Assembly (NCBI RefSeq): GCF_000429585.1
Contig: NZ_AUCD01000019.1
Span: forward strand, 1 to 32,025
Direction of reading: 5' to 3'
DNA length: 32,025 nt
Origin: Atopococcus tabaci DSM 17538
GTDB lineage: Bacteria > Bacillota > Bacilli > Lactobacillales > Carnobacteriaceae_A
Part shown: positions 25,509 to 32,025 of the stretch, piece after piece
How the letters are laid out: each line of letters opens with the position of its first letter
Numbering within the stretch: the first letter of the stretch is position 1
Program-made: the position numbers and the translations under genes
Notes under the pieces: generated by a model
The model's database searches: none
What the model saw: only the letters and a program-made list of their open reading frames with translations
Told to the model about the DNA's origin: nothing

Positions 25509-25537
25509 ATTATACTAATGAATAAAACCTTTGTCAA
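25509..25537 (-). promoter_or_regulatory. Consensus sigma-A promoter of yceD-rpmF
   Basis: Minus strand: -35 TTGACA (25532-25537), 17-base spacer, -10 TATAAT (25509-25514). Both hexamers and the spacing match consensus exactly, fitting a ribosomal-protein gene with high expression. Confidence 0.95.
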
Positions 25538-25567
25538 TGAAATTTACTTTACATTTCAACAGTTTTT

Positions 25568-26779
25568 TCAACTATATCGAATGGGCTGTCGGAAAAAGTC
25601 CTGCGTTTCCACTTTATCAAATTGATGCAGACGGTATACTTTTCCTGATAAAATATCAGTTTTGACCAAGGTTTGATTCTTCTTGTTTATATTTGTAATT
25701 AGTGGAACTGTCATCTGATTCTTTTGTTGGTTCAAGTATTGCTGCCCTTTAGGCGTAAAGCCCAACACACGAACCGCCCGCAAAGAAGAAAATTCGTCTT
25801 TCACCGCATCATCGGTGAGCTGCAAAAGCGTATAGACAGCCAGTCGCTGCAGCCGCGTCCATGTATATCTTTTTGTTTTTACACGTGTGACAAATTCATG
25901 AAATGAACGGCTTTCAAAAGCCTCTTTTTTGAGCCGATGCTCGATTCCTTCTGACATTTGATAAATATTCCGCAACTCTTCTGTTGGGCGGACTGTGAGT
26001 TGATACTGCAACAAAGTCCAAAAATCTTCCCACCCAGCTAATGAAGCGTGCTGTAAAAGATGAAAGGTACTAGGAGGAAGAAACGAAGACACGGAATCGA
26101 GTGCGTATTCATCTGCAGAATCAAACAACGCTTGTCGAATAGCGGTGGCACTTGCAATTGCTCCGTCCCCCAACTTAGTGTCATGATACTGGCTTCCTTT
26201 TCGAAGTACAGTATGCAGGGCCATTGGATGAGGGTATGAAGCATTTTCTCTCGCATAAGCGAATCCCAGTTGGTTATTTGGGGAAGACAAGTCGAATGTG
26301 AATGATGGACTAAACGATTCCATCGCTTGAGCCATTTGCACCGGATAAGATGCCCCGGCATTTTTTGTTTTTTTCATGTACGCATCAATATGAGTGGCGT
26401 GCTCATGATACCAACGTCCCGCTTGTTCAAAGTCCTTATCTGTTCCATTCTCTGTTCCAAAGCTCATGCTGGAACAATTTAACGCTTGGAGCGTGGCAAC
26501 CGCACCTTTGGCAAAGTAATCAGCCGGTTGAACCGCAAAAACTGTAGGCAGTTCAACAACCAGATCGGCACCGCCTGCCAATGCCATGGCAGTCCGTTTC
26601 CACTTATCGACCAATGCCGGTTCTCCTCTTTGAAGGAAATTCCCGCTCATCACCACTACGATGACATCGGCCCCACTCTTTGCTCGCGCTTGATTCATGT
26701 GCAAGAGATGCCCATTATGAAAAGGATTGTATTCAGCAACTATTCCACACGCAGTCAATTGTTCGCCCTTTTCTCTCAC
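25568..26779 (-). CDS. tmcAL: tRNA(Met) cytidine acetate ligase TmcAL (YlbM)
   Basis: The 403-residue nucleotidyltransferase-fold enzyme makes N4-acetylcytidine at the wobble base of elongator tRNA-Met, using acetate and ATP. The signature EYNPFHNGHLLH (residues 16-27) and VVMSGNFLQRGEPALVDKW are intact, as is SATAIRQAL in place of the ISxxxxR motif. I start it at a GTG (26779), with AGGAGA 8 bases upstream, right after the yqeM stop. TTGs at 26812 and 26758 are in frame but less well supported. It is the last gene of the yqe operon. Confidence 0.92.
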   Translation of the reverse strand: MREKGEQLTACGIVAEYNPFHNGHLLHMNQARAKSGADVIVVVMSGNFLQRGEPALVDKWKRTAMALAGGADLVVELPTVFAVQPADYFAKGAVATLQALNCSSMSFGTENGTDKDFEQAGRWYHEHATHIDAYMKKTKNAGASYPVQMAQAMESFSPSFTFDLSSPNNQLGFAYARENASYPHPMALHTVLRKGSQYHDTKLGDGAIASATAIRQALFDSADEYALDSVSSFLPPSTFHLLQHASLAGWEDFWTLLQYQLTVRPTEELRNIYQMSEGIEHRLKKEAFESRSFHEFVTRVKTKRYTWTRLQRLAVYTLLQLTDDAVKDEFSSLRAVRVLGFTPKGQQYLNQQKNQMTVPLITNINKKNQTLVKTDILSGKVYRLHQFDKVETQDFFRQPIRYS

Positions 26780-26795
26780 TAGTGAAGTCTCCTGT

Positions 26796-27527
26796 TTATT
26801 TTTTACAAGCAAAGAACCATCTTTCTGTAGTATCTTCTATATCCGAAAGTCCGAATTCTCCAGTCACATTCACGTGTTGGAATCCTGCTTGCTTCAGTAA
26901 ATTGGTGTACATAGGAATCGGATAAGTTCGTTCGCGATGAGTTTCATCGTATCTCCGGTACCGTCCGTCTTCTTCCTCAATGAAAAAGCTCAAATCATGT
27001 TCGATAGTATGCGGTTCTTCCCCAGCATAACTAGTCCAGAGGAATACTACATCCTCCAATTCTGCGTTGTACATATACCCTGGGAAGAGGTTATCTATTT
27101 TGTGAATAGAATGAACATCAAAAAGAAACCATCCATCTTCTTCTAAAATACGGTAAACACTTTTGAAAACTTTCAGCACTTCGTTTTCATCTCTCATATA
27201 GCACAAAGAATCTGAAAAACAAGTAACCGCATCAAAGCTTCCTACTTCTTCCAATTGACGCATGTCTCCTTGAATCAATGGGAAGCGAACTCCTGCATCC
27301 AATTGACGGTTCATAGCCAGCGACAACATCTCATCAGACAAATCCAAGCCTGTCACTTGGTATCCGGATTGTTGCAAGCGAATGGCAAGTTCTCCGGTTC
27401 CACATGCAAGCTCCAACACACGCTGTCCGCTTTTTTCAAGGTGACGATTGGTATATTCCAGCCACTTTCCATAAAGCGTATCGTCCATCAACGTATCGTA
27501 CACGTAGGAAAAAAATGCGTAGTTCAT
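26796..27527 (-). CDS. yqeM: Class I SAM-dependent methyltransferase YqeM
   Basis: The 243-residue methyltransferase has motif I VLELACGTGELAIRL (residues 37-51), an acidic residue after strand 2 (GLDLSDEM) and the post-I region IQGDMRQLE. The N terminus (YAFFSYVYDTLMDD) is typical of YqeM. The substrate is unknown. Its ATG overlaps the rsfS stop by four bases (ATGA), and tmcAL follows after 16 bases, so translation is coupled. Confidence 0.88.
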   Translation of the reverse strand: MNYAFFSYVYDTLMDDTLYGKWLEYTNRHLEKSGQRVLELACGTGELAIRLQQSGYQVTGLDLSDEMLSLAMNRQLDAGVRFPLIQGDMRQLEEVGSFDAVTCFSDSLCYMRDENEVLKVFKSVYRILEEDGWFLFDVHSIHKIDNLFPGYMYNAELEDVVFLWTSYAGEEPHTIEHDLSFFIEEEDGRYRRYDETHRERTYPIPMYTNLLKQAGFQHVNVTGEFGLSDIEDTTERWFFACKK

Positions 27528-27886
27528 AGCTCAATCATCGAAGAAAGGTCGACGTTCTCAGCATCGCTCCACAATTTTTCCAAATTGTAGAATTCTCTTT
27601 CTTCCTGGCTGAAAACGTGGACGATTACGTCTCCCAAGTCAATCAGAATCCAGTTGGCAGAGTCTTTTCCTTCCACTCTTTTTACAACTGCACCCATTTT
27701 TTCAGATTCGTCCAGTATTCCATCGGCAATGGCGCCAATTTGACGCTCATTGTTGCCATGCATGACGACAAAATAATCTGCCAAAACCGAAATGCCTTTC
27801 ATGTCCATCGCCATAATGTCTTCCGCACGTTTATCATCCGCGCTCTTTACAACCATTTCTAAAACTTTTTCTGGTGTTGCTTCCAT
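27524..27886 (-). CDS. rsfS: Ribosomal silencing factor RsfS
   Basis: The 120-residue protein binds L14 on the 50S subunit and blocks subunit joining in starvation or stationary phase. The family features are clear: KRAEDIMAMDMKGISVLADYF, NERQIGAIADGI and the WILIDLGDVIVHVFSQEERE FYNLE end. Length is normal. It starts one base after the yqeK stop and ends inside the yqeM start. Confidence 0.96.
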   Translation of the reverse strand: MEATPEKVLEMVVKSADDKRAEDIMAMDMKGISVLADYFVVMHGNNERQIGAIADGILDESEKMGAVVKRVEGKDSANWILIDLGDVIVHVFSQEEREFYNLEKLWSDAENVDLSSMIEL

Positions 27887-27887
27887 A

Positions 27888-28508
27888 TCAGTACCCCTTC
27901 ACTTTTCCAGCGACCCATTTATTGTATGTTTCGATCGCTTTTGGATAAATTTTCGCTCTTTTTTCCAACAGATGGCGCAGTGTTTGTTCTGTTGCATACG
28001 CTACAGCTGCATCTAAGTCCGTATACGCTAATCTCCGTGCTTCTTCCACCCCTGGAAAATGTCTTCCCGGTTCGATGTAGTCTGCAACGTAAATAATCTT
28101 TTCCAGCAGCCGCATTTCCGGAGCTCCGACCGTATGATTGCGGATGGCATTCAAAATATCTTCGTCCGTGACTCCAAAACGAGTCTGCACCAAACTTGCC
28201 CCCGTCGGTCCATGCCAAATGTTGTTTCCGAATTGGAGCAATTCCAAATCCATGTTTTCGCTGATAATCAAATCTCGCATTTCTTCGTCTGGACGTTCTT
28301 TCGCAAAATCATGAAGCAAGGCTGCGATACTGGCTTTTTCTGCATTTTCACCATACTGAGCAGCCAGCTCCACCGCTGTTTTTTCCACTCCAAGTATGTG
28401 TTCAACACGTTTGGAGCTGATTGCCTCTTTCAAGTGGGCGATCAGTTCGTCTCTGGTATGGGTAATGTAATTTACAGAATACACTATCTCTTCTGATCGT
28501 TCATTCAT
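27888..28508 (-). CDS. yqeK: HD-domain dinucleotide hydrolase YqeK (symmetrical Ap4A hydrolase)
   Basis: The 206-residue HD-superfamily hydrolase splits diadenosine tetraphosphate to two ADP, by family. Metal ligands are H37 (RVEHILGVEKTA), H66-D67 (ALLHDFAKE), the histidine in IWHGPTGA, the one in IRNHTVGAPEM and the aspartate in IYVADYIEPGR. The ATG at 28508 overlaps the nadD end by eight bases (ATGAATGA). nadD-yqeK is the usual pairing and links NAD synthesis with dinucleotide clean-up. Confidence 0.93.
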   Translation of the reverse strand: MNERSEEIVYSVNYITHTRDELIAHLKEAISSKRVEHILGVEKTAVELAAQYGENAEKASIAALLHDFAKERPDEEMRDLIISENMDLELLQFGNNIWHGPTGASLVQTRFGVTDEDILNAIRNHTVGAPEMRLLEKIIYVADYIEPGRHFPGVEEARRLAYTDLDAAVAYATEQTLRHLLEKRAKIYPKAIETYNKWVAGKVKGY

Positions 28509-29139
28509 CCTGATACAAATTCTCCTCCTTGATGTAGGCAATCACTTGATCGGGAACCAAAAATTTCACCGAACAGTCCGCAAAGATCTTTTTCCGCAAG
28601 TCGGTTGAACTGACTTGTATGTCTGGAACATCTACCCAAATAATCGGGTATGTCGAATCCCGTACATAACCCGGCCGATTGACGCCTACAAAGCTGACCA
28701 GGTTTACCAATTCATCAATCTTGTACCAATTTGGCAAATCCATGACCATGTCCGCACCGATGATGAAATAAAATTCGGTGTCAGGGCGGTTCTCCCTCAA
28801 CTCGACCATTGTGTCATAGGTATAGCTCTTACCTCCACGGATAATCTCAATCGTATCCAATTTGAAGGCGGGCCAGTCTTCAATCGCTCTTGCCACCATT
28901 TCCACGCGGTGTTCCGCTTCAATGGCTCGTTTTCCTGAAGCATGCGGCGGTTTGGCGTCCGGGATGAAAAGAATTTCCTCAAGACCCAACTGATCTCTTA
29001 CTTGTTCGGCGATTATCAAATGTCCGATATGAGGCGGATTGAACGTCCCCCCCAGAATCCCTACTTTTCTTTTCGACTCCGTATACAACGGCGCCACTTC
29101 CACTTCTTCATGAATAATCGTTGAAGGCTTTTGCTGCAA
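28501..29139 (-). CDS. nadD: Nicotinate-mononucleotide adenylyltransferase NadD
   Basis: The 212-residue enzyme makes nicotinate adenine dinucleotide, a step common to de novo and salvage NAD synthesis. The nucleotidyltransferase motif GGTFNPPHIGHLIIAE starts at residue 30, and the ATP-binding SSTDLRKKI is near 185. The first 23 residues are an extension beyond the usual NadD start. The start is TTG with GGAGG 9 bases upstream; no better start lies near the motif. It follows yhbY by 48 bases. Confidence 0.94.
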   Translation of the reverse strand: MQQKPSTIIHEEVEVAPLYTESKRKVGILGGTFNPPHIGHLIIAEQVRDQLGLEEILFIPDAKPPHASGKRAIEAEHRVEMVARAIEDWPAFKLDTIEIIRGGKSYTYDTMVELRENRPDTEFYFIIGADMVMDLPNWYKIDELVNLVSFVGVNRPGYVRDSTYPIIWVDVPDIQVSSTDLRKKIFADCSVKFLVPDQVIAYIKEENLYQDE

Positions 29140-29187
29140 TTATACCATCCTCCTTCCAATCATGTATACACGAAGAAAGACCGCCAA

Positions 29188-29502
29188 TTATTTTGGCAGG
29201 CTTGAAGAAATCTTCTGATTTTTTTCTTTCGAAGATTTCTTATACAATACCAACACTTTTCCAATGGTTTGGACAATGTCGGCTCCTGTAGCTTCTTGAA
29301 TCTCTTCCCCAGCTTCTTTCGTTGTCACGTCGGTATTTTGCAACAAAGAAACTTTAATCAATTCTCTTTTTTCTAAAGCATCTTCTATTTGTTTGATCAG
29401 CTCTTCCGTTACCCCGTGTTTACCGATTTGAAACAACGGAGACATCGGATGCGCTGTTTTTTTCAAATACGCTTTTTGTTTGCCGGTTAAAGTCATCATC
29501 AT
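29188..29502 (-). CDS. yhbY: CRM-domain RNA-binding protein YhbY
   Basis: The 104-residue protein is a single CRM domain, linked to 50S/pre-50S assembly. LTGKQKAYLKKTAH, the GxxG-like loop FQIGKHGVTEELIKQI and the IGKVLVLYKKS end are typical. Four starts stand in a row (GTG then three ATGs); I took the first ATG (29502), with GAAAG 7 bases upstream, but the third (29496) fits the family length equally well. It follows yqeH by about 20 bases. Confidence 0.92.
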   Translation of the reverse strand: MMMTLTGKQKAYLKKTAHPMSPLFQIGKHGVTEELIKQIEDALEKRELIKVSLLQNTDVTTKEAGEEIQEATGADIVQTIGKVLVLYKKSSKEKNQKISSSLPK

Positions 29503-29521
29503 CACACTACTTTCTTTTTCA

Positions 29522-30646
29522 CTAAATCAATGCTTTTCTTGCAAGCACGTCTACTCCTTCAGGCGCCCATCCAGCTACGGTCACGCCTGGTTCAACGGTT
29601 ACCCATCCCAATCCCGAAAACACAATATCTGTTTTTTCAGTGATTTTGAACTCGTATTTTTTCAACGGTGGGAAGTTGTCTATGGCATTTTCGCCCGGTG
29701 GGGAGAGTAGATGGCCTTTTTGTTTTTCGTATAATTCATCTGCTTTGCTTTCTTTCGTCCGGTGAATAGGCAATTCATTGGAGATATAGCAGACAAACGG
29801 TTTCTTGCTTTCACCTTGAAGGTAATCGAAACGCGCGACCCCTCCGAAGAAAAGGGTTTGTTCCGGGTTCAATTGATATACCTTAGGCTTGATTTCTTTT
29901 CTTGGTGTGATGGTCTTCAAATCTTTTGCCGTCAAGAAATGGGCCATTTGTTGGGGTTGGATGATTCCTGGCGTATCCACCAATTTACTCCCGTCATCCA
30001 ACGGTATCTCGATTTTCCCTAATGTGGTTCCCGGGAAATAAGAAGTGGTGATCAAGTTTTCCACTTTCGTAGCCTGGTTGATGATCTGGTTGATCAGCGT
30101 TGACTTTCCAACGTTTGTTGCACCAACTACATAAACGTCGCGGCCATTGCGCAACTTTTCAATGGTGTCCATCACTTCTTGAACCGCATGTTTTTTAACT
30201 GCGCTGGTAAGCAGCACTTCTTCGGGACGCAGCCCTGCTTCGTGAGCCCGCTGACGAAGCCAATGAATCATTCGGTTATTTTTCAAAGATTTTGGCAGAA
30301 GATCGACTTTATTCCCCACCAAAACAATGGGATTGTTACCGACGAAGCGGTGAAGTCCCGGGATTAAGCTGCCGTTGAAATCAAAGATATCAATGACATT
30401 GACAACCAATGCATTCGTCTCTCCGATTTCATTCAACATTTGGCGGAAATCATCGCCGGTCAGTTCCACGTCCTGCACCTCATTGTAGTGTCTTAGACGG
30501 AAACAACGTTGGCAGTATAGTTCCCCGCTTTCCAAGTTTTTTTCCAAGACAGATGCTGGAAGGTACCCGGACAGCGTTTTGTTTTCTGTCTGCAACACGG
30601 CTCCACAGCCGATGCAGCGTAGTTCTTCATTACTTGACTGGTTCAT
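29522..30646 (-). CDS. yqeH: Circularly permuted GTPase YqeH (30S assembly)
   Basis: The 374-residue GTPase aids 30S subunit maturation. The N-terminal zinc finger uses C11, C14, C45 and C48. The GTPase motifs come in permuted order: NKVD (112-115, G4), TSAV near 147 (G5), GATNVGKS (175-182, G1), then DTPG (224-227, G3). A C-terminal RNA-binding domain follows. The ATG has GGAGGG about 9 bases upstream and overlaps the yqeG end by 17 bases. Confidence 0.96.
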   Translation of the reverse strand: MNQSSNEELRCIGCGAVLQTENKTLSGYLPASVLEKNLESGELYCQRCFRLRHYNEVQDVELTGDDFRQMLNEIGETNALVVNVIDIFDFNGSLIPGLHRFVGNNPIVLVGNKVDLLPKSLKNNRMIHWLRQRAHEAGLRPEEVLLTSAVKKHAVQEVMDTIEKLRNGRDVYVVGATNVGKSTLINQIINQATKVENLITTSYFPGTTLGKIEIPLDDGSKLVDTPGIIQPQQMAHFLTAKDLKTITPRKEIKPKVYQLNPEQTLFFGGVARFDYLQGESKKPFVCYISNELPIHRTKESKADELYEKQKGHLLSPPGENAIDNFPPLKKYEFKITEKTDIVFSGLGWVTVEPGVTVAGWAPEGVDVLARKALI

Positions 30647-31169
30647 CCAAGGATGCCCTCCATTTCATTTCTGGGTCATGCTTAATCAACTCGTTCATGA
30701 TTTTCAATTCAACGAAGCGATTCATACGCGTATTCCACGCATCGGAATCTACAATAGGCTTAACTAAAACACTGCGAATGCCTGCTTTATTAGCGCCTGT
30801 AATATCCGTCATAATTTGGTCGCCGACCATGAGCAGCTCCTCTTTCGGAAAGCCCAACAAACTTTGGGCTTGTTTGAACCCTTTTTGGAGCGGCTTCATC
30901 GCGCGCGGCACAAACTCCAAGCCCAACACACGAGCAATTGCTCCTACTCGTTCCCGGCGGTTGTTGGACAAAACCACTACCGGTATATTATGTTCTTGCA
31001 TTGTTTGAATCCACCGTAAAGTCTCTTCTGTCCCTTTAGGAGAATCCCATGCGATCAATGTATTATCCAAATCCGTCAACACAGCGCTCACACCATGCTT
31101 TTTCAATTGTCCGGGCGTGATTTGATAAATAGATTCTACCATATAAGTGGGTTTGAACCGTTCGAGCAT
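30630..31169 (-). CDS. yqeG: HAD-superfamily (subfamily IIIA) phosphatase YqeG
   Basis: The 179-residue HAD hydrolase has motif I LTDLDNTLIAW (nucleophile D33, acid D35), motif II VVVLSNNRRERV, a lysine in RAMKPLQKGF and motif III LLMVGDQIMTDITGAN. The substrate is unknown in bacteria; fungal relatives act on phosphatidylglycerophosphate. The start has GAGGTG about 7 bases upstream. It is the first gene of the yqe operon. Confidence 0.93.
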   Translation of the reverse strand: MLERFKPTYMVESIYQITPGQLKKHGVSAVLTDLDNTLIAWDSPKGTEETLRWIQTMQEHNIPVVVLSNNRRERVGAIARVLGLEFVPRAMKPLQKGFKQAQSLLGFPKEELLMVGDQIMTDITGANKAGIRSVLVKPIVDSDAWNTRMNRFVELKIMNELIKHDPEMKWRASLDEPVK

Positions 31170-31320
31170 CTTTTCTCACCTCATTCCAATAAAATAGGAG
31201 CACCTTTTTCAGCACTCCTTCAACATTTTTTCAAATAATAGACTTTTTGTGTATCTTCACTTTCTACATTTTAAACCCAAGAATCAAAGGAGCACTCGTT
31301 GTGACTACTCCTTTGGAGGG
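31170..31320 (-). other. Intergenic leader of the yqe operon with two hairpins
   Basis: The 151 bases before yqeG hold a hairpin at 31285-31315 (CAAAGGAG pairing with CTCCTTTG, with a further CAC/GTG pair) that may end the ykuJ-like transcript although it lacks a T-run. A second hairpin at 31197-31218, using GGAGCACC and AGCACTCC with G-U pairs, stands shortly before the yqeG Shine-Dalgarno. I see no convincing promoter. Confidence 0.4.
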
Positions 31321-31566
31321 TTAAGCAGAGGTAGTGGTTTGCATCAATTCCAAAATTTCAACAGCGATGTAATCGATGTTGTCAAACTGAAATGTTTCGC
31401 CTGCACGGCGGTCATTTAACTCATATGTTCCAGTCTTTTTGTCATAAGTTACGACACACCGTTCTTCTCCGTCTTTTTCAAACCGGCGGACTTGAATGTC
31501 ATCGCCTTTGTCTTCTTGCATTGCTTCCAATCTCCGAATAATCGGCACTAATTGTGAAGACGCCAT
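31321..31566 (-). CDS. YkuJ-like (DUF1797) small protein
   Basis: The 81-residue cytoplasmic protein resembles Bacillus YkuJ: an N-terminal helix (LVPIIRRLEAMQE), beta strands (QVRRFEKDGEERCVVTYDKK) and the conserved FDNIDYIAVEILELMQ end. Function is unknown. The ATG has GAAAGGGG about 9 bases upstream. It is a single-gene unit; 155 bases separate it from yqeG. Confidence 0.85.
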   Translation of the reverse strand: MASSQLVPIIRRLEAMQEDKGDDIQVRRFEKDGEERCVVTYDKKTGTYELNDRRAGETFQFDNIDYIAVEILELMQTTTSA

Positions 31567-31733
31567 AGTGAATTGCCCCTTTCCTTCTTTACAAACTTTA
31601 TTTTAACAGATATCTATCAAAATAACAGCTTGATACGTTTCAAGTCCACCTTTTTTTGAATTTTTTATTCATTTCATAGTTTTTTTCTTGGCAGATTTTA
31701 TAATGAAGCTAGCCACCGCCAAAGAAAAAACGC

Positions 31734-31797
31734 CACGTGAATTTCTGGTATATTGAGGTTACCACTAACTCTCAATAGACAAGGATGAATTCACGTG
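31734..31797 (+). promoter_or_regulatory. Hairpin enclosing the IS30 transposase start
   Basis: CACGTGAATT (31734-31743) pairs perfectly with AATTCACGTG (31788-31797), and within it TATTGAG (31751-31757) pairs with CTCAATA (31771-31777). The last three bases are the GTG start codon and the AAGGA site is in the loop side. TGGTATATT at 31747-31754 could be an extended -10 inside the hairpin. Confidence 0.6.
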
Positions 31798-32025
31798 ACA
31801 CAAACCCATCTTAACACAGAATCCCGCAAGGGAAAACACCTTTCCTACGCCGAGCGCTGCCAGATCGCGGTCCTGAAGAAGGAAAAGTACTCGAATCGCG
31901 ATATTGCCCAGGTGTTGGGGCGGGCTCCGGAGACGATCAACAGCGAAGTCAGAAACGGGACGGTCCAGCAGCTCCGCCGCCAGAAGCAGAACGGGAAGAC
32001 CTACGACTACTATGAAAAGGTCTAT
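31795..32025 (+). CDS. IS30-family transposase, N-terminal fragment
   Basis: The frame is open from a GTG at 31795 to the window end, 77 codons. It has the IS30 N-terminal helix-turn-helix: LSYAERCQIAVLKKEKYSN then RDIAQVLGRAPETINSEVRN, which binds the element ends. The DDE catalytic domain is outside the window. An ATG at 31785 is in another frame. Codon use is richer in G and C than in the flanking genes, as expected of a transferred element. Confidence 0.85.
   Translation, partial: MTQTHLNTESRKGKHLSYAERCQIAVLKKEKYSNRDIAQVLGRAPETINSEVRNGTVQQLRRQKQNGKTYDYYEKVY

Larger units (their letters stand above)
31734..32025 (+). mobile_element. Left end of an IS30-family insertion sequence (cut by window end)
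   Basis: The window ends inside the transposase gene. The outer boundary is uncertain; base composition becomes more GC-rich after about 31710 and the coding part is clearly richer than its neighbours. The right end is not present, so terminal repeats cannot be paired. It lies in the 228-base gap upstream of the ykuJ-like gene, which otherwise is A/T-rich and has no evident gene or clear promoter. Confidence 0.7.

Noticed and set aside
25538-25567. Terminator after tmcAL
   Set aside because: Only a weak TTGAAA/AACTGTT similarity; no stable stem with a T-run.
29134-29150. TATAAT next to the nadD start as a promoter
   Set aside because: It overlaps the ribosome-binding region, and there is no -35 at proper spacing; nadD is inside a tight operon.

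Overview
The window is a low-to-moderate GC Firmicutes chromosome segment, almost certainly Lactobacillales and most like the Carnobacteriaceae (Trichococcus/Carnobacterium-type). The evidence is gene order and protein sequence: a division/cell-wall (dcw) cluster that runs mraZ-rsmH-ftsL-pbp-mraY-murD-murG-divIB-ftsA-ftsZ with no murE or spoVD, a T-box-controlled ileS after divIVA, and a yqeG-yqeH-yhbY-nadD-yqeK-rsfS-yqeM-tmcAL operon without aroE. The genus is inference. Almost everything is on the minus strand; only two short units (4280-6241 and 6405-6659) and the two terminal IS fragments are on plus.

Layout, left to right. 1-361 is the right end of an ISL3-family insertion sequence. 418-1545 is a putative bacterial eRF1-like (baeRF) protein. 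1650-1951 holds no gene but a ~300-bp hairpin-rich element with imperfect terminal inverted repeats. 1969-4089 is an operon for nucleotide salvage and housecleaning (Nudix ADP-ribose hydrolase, small basic membrane protein, MTA/SAH nucleosidase, nicotinamidase). 4280-6241 is the XpaC/TelA pair, followed by a GlsB/YeaQ-type membrane protein and a cold-shock gene with a long leader. 7211-10323 is ileS with its T-box leader. 10306-24010 is the dcw cluster plus its downstream sepF-ylmG-ylmH-divIVA part. 24176-25481 carries a DUF3397 membrane protein, rpmF and yceD. 25568-31169 is the yqe/ribosome-assembly operon, then a ykuJ-like gene, and the window ends inside an IS30-family transposase.

Together the dcw genes supply the precursor-making steps (MraY, MurD, MurG), the septal transpeptidase with its partners (PBP, FtsL, DivIB), the Z ring and its anchors (FtsZ, FtsA, SepF) and the pole/septum marker DivIVA. 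The yqe operon combines 30S assembly (YqeH), 50S-associated factors (YhbY, RsfS), NAD synthesis (NadD), dinucleotide turnover (YqeK) and tRNA modification (TmcAL). YceD-L32 belongs to the same ribosome theme.

Most of the window is conserved core genome. The least explained items are the structured element at 1650-1951, whose parts can fold in mutually exclusive ways; a hairpin placed exactly between the Shine-Dalgarno and start codon of murG; and a hairpin that buries the GTG start of the IS30 transposase. I found no phage, CRISPR, tRNA or rRNA, and no clear new defence or biosynthetic system.
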